In this document: positions 57,001-64,000 of the stretch, in pieces
How positions within the stretch are numbered: position 1 is the first letter of the stretch
How the letters are laid out: every line of letters begins with the position of its first letter
NCBI RefSeq assembly: GCF_964204645.1
Contig: NC_134034.1
Coordinates: forward strand, 10,783,414-10,847,413
Reading direction: 5' to 3'
DNA from: Tubulanus polymorphus
Lineage: Eukaryota > Nemertea > Palaeonemertea > Tubulaniformes > Tubulanidae
DNA length: 64,000 nucleotides
Program-made: the position numbers and the translations under genes
Notes under the pieces: model-generated
Databases searched by the model: none
The model's input: only the letters and a program-made list of their open reading frames with translations
Told to the model about the DNA's origin: nothing

Positions 57001-60000
57001 TCGTGTAGAAAATGCCCTAACTTTACCCCGAGTGCCCGAAATGTTCTTCCAATACCGTCTAGCTCTAAACCCTTGATCCACACCAGGACCCAGTTTCATG
57101 AAAAAGTTTTAGCCTAAATCGGTTAAGTCTGAATTCGTTCGCATTGAAAACATGAAGTAACCAATGGCAATTACACCAAAAATTTGAGTTAACTGTTTTG
57201 TGAAACTGGGCCCAGGACACCCTTTAAGGCATCAGGGTCTCCTTGTACCTAGCGCTTAGCTGTAGAGAATTATCTACGTACCTTTCCGTTGTTTCCGCGT
57301 ATATACAGACGCCGCGCGGCTGTATTGTGTTTATGTACGATCTCGACGCGAGGCATGAATCGCGCGATTTTCACGTAGAAATGGCCGTGTTTCGGCAGCA
57401 GGAATTCGCCCGGTAATTCCACCTCAGCCGTCTGCTGCGAAAAATTACTCAAAAATCGACATTTCTCTTCGATCAAGAACGACCTGAAAAACGGGCAAAT
57501 ATTGATTCGATACGTCAAAAGGTCATGGGCAGACGTAATATGGAAAATATACTCGCCAGGGGGTGATTTTATAGATGGGGCCTTACTTTAACCACAGAGA
57601 TTCAGTAAAGTCGTCATTTATTTTCTTAGTTTTTACAGTTATAACAAGTTATCGCCTATTTCAAGATTCCTTGAGCCAGTTTATAGACTGGTGTTATCTT
57701 TAACTCAATTGATAACGAATTTAGTTAACCCCTGGGTTAAAGTTAATAGCAGTCAATGAAACTGGGCTCTTAATACAGAAATCATTAAACTAAATGGAAA
57801 TTCTTACTTCGGAAGAAGTCTTGTTTTTGCTTCCAGTATTTTAATCCACTTCTTCAGTTTGTTGATGAGGTTGTGAAGTTTAGTCGAGCCGGGAACCGTG
57901 AAATCGAAATCGGTCGTGAACTGGCCTTTCATTTTCTGGAAGACGGGATCCTGAGCGGTCGCCTGCGCGCGTCGCGCCAGCGACTCGGACGCCGCGCTCG
58001 AGAACGTCTGACTGACGCTCGACACGTTCTCGATGCCGACGCCGAACGTCGACACGAGTTTCTTCACGAAGTTCAACGTGTGCGGCGTGATCGTCGCGTC
58101 GGCGACCGCGCCGCGATTTTCGAACGCGACCGCGTAACATTTCGCGAGTCCCTGACGCAGCTGGCGTAGCACCTCCTCGTACCAGTTCTCGCGGAACCAA
58201 ACCATCTACAAATTAGATACGGTCGATTAAAACCCTTTCGTTGTTTCTACACCGCAGTGCGATGTATAAATCAGAGACGGACTTGGCCAATACATCGCAT
58301 CGATAGAAACTAATTACAGTGGAACCTCTTAACAACAAACTTCACAGGACCAGAAAATCTGTTCGTTATAACCTATAGTTCGTTGTATCCAGTATGAAAT
58401 CAGTAAAATTTTCTCACTTTTGTAATTCTATTTTTGTTACATCTGATGAGTCGTCGTATCCGAGATCGTTATAACGAGGTTCCACTGTACTTATAACATC
58501 AATACGATATCGGATTACCTGATCGACGATGCCCTCTAGTGAGGAGAGGATCGTAGGATGTAGATCTCGATGCATGTGCATGATGCGACTACACCTCCAC
58601 ATCGGAGCTGTAGCGCGGAATGGTCCAGCATCCGAACCACTGGTCGTCGTCGTCGTAGACGTCGTGGTTGATGGAGTAGATGAGGCGGCGGTAGCGGACG
58701 ATATCGCAGCCGTAGCGACCGTCGTCGAGGTAACCGCAGCGGTGGCAGACGCGGCTGTAGTCGTTGCAGACGATTCTGAAATTTGAAACCATAACAAATT
58801 GACCTGCCATATTCTAAAATGGCCATCAGGGTGGCGCCACATTCCGCCCATTTACAAATCCAATAGCACTATCCGAATTCCCTGAGCTTTCCAGGTGTTT
58901 TTTCAAAATTTATCAAATTCCCAAGTTTTCCAGGTTTTTGAAAAAATTCCTCAATTTCCCTGAGTTTACCCCGATTTTTTCTAGATATTTCTAGATCTAG
59001 AGTTTTTTCCAGGTTTTTTAAGTCAGTGGCGACCCTGGTCATGCAGAATATAATCCTGAATTTTCAAATTTACCGGTACTAGTAACAGACGGAGCCATTG
59101 TGGCAGACGTCACGTCGGGCGAGGATACCGTGCTGTTATTGGTCGTCGATGGACTCATCGCCTGAATGGTCGAGGTCGATGCCGTTGTTACTGATGTAAC
59201 CGGGGGCGACGGCGTCACATCCGACTGACTGCTGCTCTTGCTCGTAGACGCCGACAATTCTCCGCTCTTATCTAAAATAAAAATATCGAAAATTTTTCCG
59301 AAATATTTTTTTACAAAAATTAACAATATTTCCATACTAAAGATATATAAAATTCACTAAAACAAGTATCAGAACTTACATCGTTCTCTCTGTTCAATTT
59401 TCAGCGTCAGGTAGAGCGTACGAATAGGGAAATACACGGCCTGCGGGTACATTCGACCGACCTGACTGAGCAGATTTAGAATCAGTTTGCCTTCGTTACG
59501 CACCAGGCACGTCAACAACTGCGGAATCCTTCAAAAGAGAATAATCGCACATTTAACCCTTTCAGTGCTGACTTAATAATACCCTATAGTGCTGAAGATA
59601 ATTTGAAAATTTTGATAAATTCCACCCTAGTGCATTGAATAACGGGAATACCACCATAGTGTGTCTACAACGCGGCGCGGTGTATCGCTAGTTACTAATA
59701 TTTCACTATGTTTGACACATGCTGCCATTTTTCAAGAGAGATAATCACTAATTACTAATTACATCAATACACCGCAGTGCGGTGTACTAGCAAAATTCAT
59801 CACCGATTTATACACCGCATTGCGGTGTAGACGCACTGAAAGGGTTAAACTGAATCACGGAGGGGCCACTCACCACAAATTTACAAATAATTTACAATTA
59901 TTCCATACGTTATAACAGAAAATTCCAAGTGAGGAAATCCGAGAAATTTTTAGGTTTACAATGTTACAACTCATTCATTTTTGATTGATACAGAAATGCA

Positions 60001-63000
60001 CGATCGATTGCATATCCAAATTCCCTGAGTTTTCCCAGAATATTTCCAGACTTCACTGATTCCCAGAGTTTTCCAGGCCGCGCTGTGAACTATACGACAT
60101 TCACAACAATCGACGCGTGAAATTGATAATTACCATGGTAACCATTGAACAGGCGGTACACCGATGCAGTATTTATCGACGGCCTCAGCGAGCGTCAGTT
60201 TGTCGTCGTCGTACGTCAGCAACCAGATGACCTTCGCGAGATATTTCCGCGACTTGCTCTCGTTCTGGTGTCGACAAGCGTGCAGGAAACACGTGATCGC
60301 CGACACGCCGACGTGAATCTGTCGACAGTTATACGTGCTGTAAAACGTAAACAGAATATTATTATCAGTAGCAGATCCCATAAGAAACACGGGGTCGAAA
60401 TATGTGTAGATCATAGCGGGACCCATAACAAATCTGGGGTCAAATATCACAACTACTGTCCCTGGGGCTAAATACAAATACATTCATCAGGAACCACAAC
60501 CAAACTGGGGTCAAATATGTGTAGATCATAGCGGGACCCATAACAAATCTGGGGTCAAATATCGTAACCACTGTCCCTGGGGCTAAATACAAATGCATTC
60601 ATCAGGAACCACAACCAAACTGGGGTAAAATGTGTATAGATCATAGCAGGACCCATAACAAATCTGGGGTCAAATATCGTAACCACTGTCCCTGGGGCTA
60701 AATACAAATGCATTCATCAGGAACCACAACCAAACTGGGGTCAAATGTGTATAGATCATAGCAGGACCCACAACAAATTCGGGATCAAATATCTATAGAC
60801 GAAAGCCTGGGGTTGAATTCGTATACATTAGATTAGGACCCACAACCAATCCAGGTCCATACTATAGTAATGGATCATACTCGGACTCATAAACGATATG
60901 GGACCGAAACTTAAAGATGATAACTGAACGTACGACTGTTTGCGGTTCCGATGGATCCCACATTTCAGCAATATCGATCGAATATAAACCGTTTTATTTA
61001 CCTGTCCTTAGTGAATATAGATTCTAGATAATCTCCCCACAGAGCCCACGGTTTAACGAGAGTATCGGCCATCTGCACGGCGGCGCTGAACGCTTTATTA
61101 GCGTCGTCGGACCTGACAAACAATATCAAACATCTCAAAATCAACAACTCAAACATACGAATACGACACCCCGCCGTCCGGTCGGTTAGACCACTGACCT
61201 GCCGATTTGAGCCAGGAACATGCCTTTCAAAGCGTAAAATTCAGCCGTGAATTCTTTCGTGAAGAATTTCAAATTCGTCGATTCGATTACTTCGAGACCC
61301 TGAAACGAGTAAGATTTTATCGAATTCAAACCTGCCAAAAAACTTCAGAGCTATCTTTAAGGTGGATGGAAATAATAATAATAATAATTTATTCAGTCGC
61401 AAATCCATATCAAATATGCTCATTGGCTTTTCATTATATTATATACGAAATGAGAACAGCGAACACTAAAAACTGGTTTAATTAAAAGATTTGATTAGTG
61501 GGTTTTGAGCTTAGGATTAAAAAACATCGATTGAAGGACTAGATTTAACCGGGACCGGGCGAAGTATTCCAGAGTCGTGGGCCAGAGTACACGAAGGCTC
61601 TATGTCGGGTTGAGACCAGATTAACGCGGGGAATGACTAGCAGAGATTGATTGCTAGATCTTAAAACTCTATCGGATGATTTATATCGCACAAGTGACTG
61701 TAAAGACCATGGTGCACACCCGTTAAGGGTTTTAAGACTAGGAAGTGAGTCAACTGACCTCTTGTAGTTCATTTTTACCCATCGCTCCGGCCATTTGCAG
61801 ATAACATTTCACTTGTTGACGTATTTTCTGAAAGCAGTCGTAAATCGGAACGCTGGGAATCGTGTGGATTCGACTCAACGAATCTAAACAAACCCCGGTT
61901 AGGTTGTGTTTACGCGCGATCTTGCCGAAGTGAATGATCGCCTGCGCCGAATGGTGAACTCCTAACATCGACTGATTCGAATTCTGAAAACGTTTCAAAC
62001 AAAACGGACGAAATTAGCCTTCACATTATTGAGTTATGTAACGAAGTTGAAGCTATTATCTAACTGCTCCAAGTTGGAGAGAGGCGCCGATGAACAGTAT
62101 CTTGAACTGGGGTCAGAATGATGAGATCCGGAATTTTCACAATTTCTCGCATCTATACAACTGACTTTTTATATGCGACCAGAGCCTGATTTTATAGACT
62201 GGGTAAAATTCATATTCATAAAATTCACATTTTACACAATTTTCTCAGCAGACGTTGTCACTATTTCACATTTTTCAGATGTGCATGCAAGAGTTGACCT
62301 ACATGTAAGAGTTGACCTATATGTAAGAGTTGACCTATATGTAACAGTTGACCTACATGTAGGACCTATATGTAATAGTTGATCTACATGTTAGCGTTGA
62401 CCTACACGTAGTAGTTGACCTACTTACCTGGTCGTTAGCCGCGTGTGAATCGTAATGATTAACGATGAACTGATAATGATGTTGTCTCCACGTGAATATA
62501 TCGCTCCAATGAGATAGATTATCGGATATCATCGGCAGACGGTTTCTCCACGTTTTAACGATCGCTTTCATGTCGTGTAAACTCGACTGACGGCCGATGT
62601 TCGCCGGTTGTAACCCGAGATTTATCTGCGACGCTTCCTGCAGTTCCATTATCTGTTGAGCTGCCTGCATATGAAAATCGGTAGGTCTGTAAAACTGGTA
62701 CTACGCGGTTAAAACTATGAACTACCTCAAGGGACTTTAGTTAAAGCTTAGCTTTAACACTAGAGTTATGGCTGCAGGTTGGGGGTTTGAGGGGTTGGTT
62801 GTTAAATTCCACCCTGATGCGGCCTTAAGAAAATTTGAGCAATGATTTCAAAAGATTCACTCATTAGTAACACTTTTTCATTTCTTTTTGTTTAAACTTT
62901 GCACACACTACTAATCTTTGTTGAAAAACCAAAACCCCCAAAAACATGGCCGGCTAAGGGCCTGATATCTCACCTGTAACAGCGGTATATGTATATGCGA

Positions 63001-63165
63001 GACGACGCTCGGCAGACGACGCCATTCTTTAATCGCTAGGTTACTTGATACTTCCACCAGACGTTCGATCATATTCAAATGAGTTTCGTCCGGGTGACAG
63101 ATAGCGATGTAACCTCGATACAAATTCACTTTCCACGCCAACTCCTTCGGGCAACTCTGTTCAAC
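54086..63165 (-). CDS. TRRAP: TRRAP, C-terminal 1,089 residues (partial)
   Basis: TRRAP is the giant PIKK-family scaffold that links activators to the SAGA and NuA4/TIP60 acetyltransferases in the nucleus. Sixteen exons: 62974-63165, 62428-62664, 61759-61983, 61199-61299, 61002-61112, 60134-60337, 59380-59528, 59074-59271, 58519-58775, 57808-58205, 57282-57483, 56311-56751, 55571-55712, 54838-55034, 54389-54494 and 54086-54195. Every phase joins. Order: end of the FAT region (CPKELAWKVNLYRGYIAICH, TWRNRLPMISDNLSHWSDIF, KIRQQVKCYLQMAGAMGKNE), a Ser/Thr/Ala-rich insert of about 115 residues unique to this protein, then APMWRCSRIMHMHRDLHPTI, the pseudokinase (FLIEEKCRFLSNFSQQTAEV, HNTAARRLYIRGNNGK, NDACLTESRREERVLQLLRM) and the FATC end CRMDPAWHPWL. 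The N-terminal roughly three quarters lies beyond the window. Confidence 0.95.
55480..55553 (+). other. tRNA-like sequence (SINE head or tRNA pseudogene)
   Basis: TGGTCTACTGGTTAGTACGC resembles a D-arm/A box and CCGGGTTCGATCCCCGG is a perfect T-arm/B box. The anticodon stem and acceptor stem do not pair, so it is not a functional tRNA. It ends about 18 bp from the edge of a TRRAP exon. Confidence 0.45.
55764..55896. mobile_element. Hairpin MITE (CAAAAGTTGGTTA subtype)
   Basis: CTGGGGCCGGTTGCTCAAAA and TTTTGAGCAACCGGCCCCTG pair along nearly the whole 130-bp element. In a TRRAP intron. Confidence 0.8.
55951..56229 (-). mobile_element. piggyBac-like MITE, full length
   Basis: TTAA on both sides (55947-55950 and 56230-56233). 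It starts CCCTTTCAGTGTTGAC and ends GATGCACTGAAAGGG, with three CACCGC-type palindromes, one reading ACCGCAGCGCGGT. In a TRRAP intron. Confidence 0.87.
57085..57215. mobile_element. Hairpin MITE (TTTCATGAAA subtype)
   Basis: AGGACCCAGTTTCATGAAAA on the left pairs with TTTTGTGAAACTGGGCCCAGG on the right. In a TRRAP intron. Confidence 0.6.
57670..57770. mobile_element. Hairpin MITE (TATAGACTGGTGTTATC subtype)
   Basis: TTGAGCCAGTTTATAGACTG on the left and CAGTCAATGAAACTGGGCTC on the right, related to the copy at 48821-48927. In a TRRAP intron. Confidence 0.55.
58317..58487. mobile_element. pogo/Tigger-like MITE, complete
   Basis: The TA duplication is at 58315-58316 and 58488-58489. The ends are CAGTGGAACCTC and GAGGTTCCACTG, a perfect inverted repeat; the interior has TCTGTTCGTTATAACC. 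171 bp, no ORF. In a TRRAP intron. Confidence 0.85.
58826..59036. mobile_element. MITE with CAGGGTGGC-type ends
   Basis: The left end is CAGGGTGGCGCCAC and the right end GTCAGTGGCGACCCTG. The interior has repeated AATTCCCTGAGCTTTCC-like runs. In a TRRAP intron. Confidence 0.6.
59557..59844 (-). mobile_element. piggyBac-like MITE, full length
   Basis: TTAA before (59553-59556) and after (59845-59848). The ends are CCCTTTCAGTGCTGAC and GACGCACTGAAAGGG, with three CACCGC..GCGGTG-type palindromes. In a TRRAP intron. Confidence 0.87.
60345..60860. repeat. Tandem array, 115-bp unit
   Basis: Four to five copies with GTGTAGATCATAGCGGGACC, CATAACAAATCTGGGGTCAA and ACTGTCCCTGGGGCTAAATA, decaying rightward. 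In a TRRAP intron. Confidence 0.9.
61545..61740 (-). mobile_element. Non-LTR retrotransposon (CR1/Jockey-like) ORF2 3' fragment
   Basis: The minus strand encodes SLKTLNGCAPWSLQSLVRYK, then SSDRVLRSSNQSLLVIPRVN, then RHRAFVYSGPRLWNTSPGP. This matches the end of LINE reverse transcriptases (L..LNG.AP, LRSS...LL..PR, RAF...P.LWN). It is in a TRRAP intron, ending about 20 bp from the exon at 61759. Confidence 0.75.
62280..62425. repeat. Tandem repeat, about 18-19-bp unit
   Basis: About seven copies of GAGTTGACCTACATGTAA with small variations, running into the TRRAP exon boundary at 62428. Confidence 0.85.
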
Positions 63166-63254
63166 CTGTACAATAAACAACACACGTCAAATCTTTGGCA
63201 ATCAGAAGTGATGTGGTCAAGTTTAAGCAATAAAAATTAAAGCCATTTGGTCTT

Positions 63255-64000
63255 TCACACGTCTCAAAGTGTTTGAATCCTGGTTGTAGCAGTCAGTCAG
63301 TCTTTCACTGGTCTCTCATCAATCCAGGGTTCATGTGTTTGAATCCTGGTGGTAGCAGTCAGTCAGTCTTTCGCTGGTCTCTCGTCAATCCAGGATTCAT
63401 GTGTTTGAATCCTGGTGGTAGCAGTCAGTCAGTCAGTCTTTCACTGGTCTCTCATCAATCCAGGGTTCATGTGTTTGAATCCTGGTGGTAGCAGTCAGTC
63501 AGTCTTTCGCTGGTCTCTCGTCAATCCAGGATTCATGTGTTTGAATCCTGGTGGTAGCAGTCAGTCAGTCAGTCTTTCACTGATCTCTCATCAATCCAGG
63601 GTTCATGTGTTTGAATCCTGGTGGTAGCAGTCAGTCAGTCTTTCGCTGGTCTCTCGTCAATCCAGGATTCATGTGTTTGAATCCTGGAGATAGCAGTCAG
63701 TCAGTCAGTCTTTCACTGGCCTCTCATCAATCCAGGGTTCATGTGTTTGAATCCTGGTGGTAGCAGTCAGTCAGTCTTTCACTGGTCTCTCATCAATCCA
63801 GGGTTCATGTGTTTGAATCCTGGTGGTAGCAGTCAGTCAGTCTTTCACTGGTCCCTCATCAATCCAGGGTTCATGGGTTTGAATCCTGGTGGTAGCAGTC
63901 AGTCAGTCTTTCACTGGTCTCTCATCAATCCTGGACTCATGTGTTTGAATCCTGGTGGTAGCAGTCAGTCAGTCTTTCACTGGTCTCTCATCAATTCAGG
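63255..64000. repeat. Tandem array, 66-70-bp unit, open at the window end
   Basis: About 11 copies of GTTTGAATCCTGGTGGTAGC, AGTCAGTCAGTCTTTCACTG, GTCTCTCATCAATCCAGGGT and TCATGT. Some units have an extra CAGT, so a nested 4-bp repeat varies in number. It occupies the TRRAP intron upstream of exon 62974-63165 and continues past the window. Confidence 0.95.

Noticed and set aside
63273-63627. Repeated ORF encoding a Ser/Gly/Phe-rich repeat protein
   Set aside because: It is a product of the 66-bp intronic tandem array; no start, splice or family evidence.

Overview
This is eukaryotic DNA. Every confident gene but two is split by introns with GT-AG borders, there are no operons, and the spaces between exons are filled with hairpin elements, MITE-like inverted repeats and tandem arrays. 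The proteins are animal orthologues (MLH1, ferroportin, a CCDC177-like protein, LRRC61, PGAP3, TIMM50, TRRAP). The divergence from vertebrates and the repeat style suggest a marine invertebrate, perhaps a spiralian (mollusc, annelid, brachiopod or nemertean). That placement is an inference and no sequence here fixes it.

Layout. 1-6,900: two plus-strand exon candidates of an unrecognised gene, in repeat-rich DNA. 8,511-10,793 (minus): the first five coding exons of MLH1; the rest of the gene is not in the window. 10,794-24,860: a 14 kb AT-rich gene desert with a 2.5 kb two-level satellite, exon-like modules, LINE-like fragments and a small hydrophobic ORF. 24,910-29,733 (plus): ferroportin, eight coding exons, followed by a 32-bp tandem array starting at the stop codon. 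29,734-34,315: repeats only. 34,316-43,585 (minus): a 15-exon CCDC177-like coiled-coil gene whose phases all close into 697 residues. It is head-to-head with LRRC61 (44,868-45,629, plus). PGAP3 (46,258-49,414, plus) and an intronless TIMM50 (49,797-51,026, plus) follow closely. 51,034-54,085 holds a nested MITE, a second copy of the small-ORF block and a large foldback element. 54,086-63,165 (minus): the last 16 coding exons (1,089 residues) of TRRAP, convergent with TIMM50. The window ends in a 66-bp tandem array.

The genes do not form a pathway: they cover mismatch repair, iron export, GPI-anchor remodelling, mitochondrial import and chromatin acetylation. The most unusual content is in the repeats. 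At least four short element families recur: (1) piggyBac-like MITEs with TTAA flanks; (2) a hairpin family with CCWGGGGCCAGTT-like ends that appears to insert at CCAG; (3) pogo/Tigger-like MITEs with TA flanks; (4) a family with CAGGGTGGCC-like ends. They nest in each other and seem to seed some tandem arrays. Notable gene-level points are ferroportin's altered predicted iron ligands, a splice-donor-containing tandem array in PGAP3, a Ser/Thr/Ala-rich insert in TRRAP, and an apparently 5'-only MLH1.
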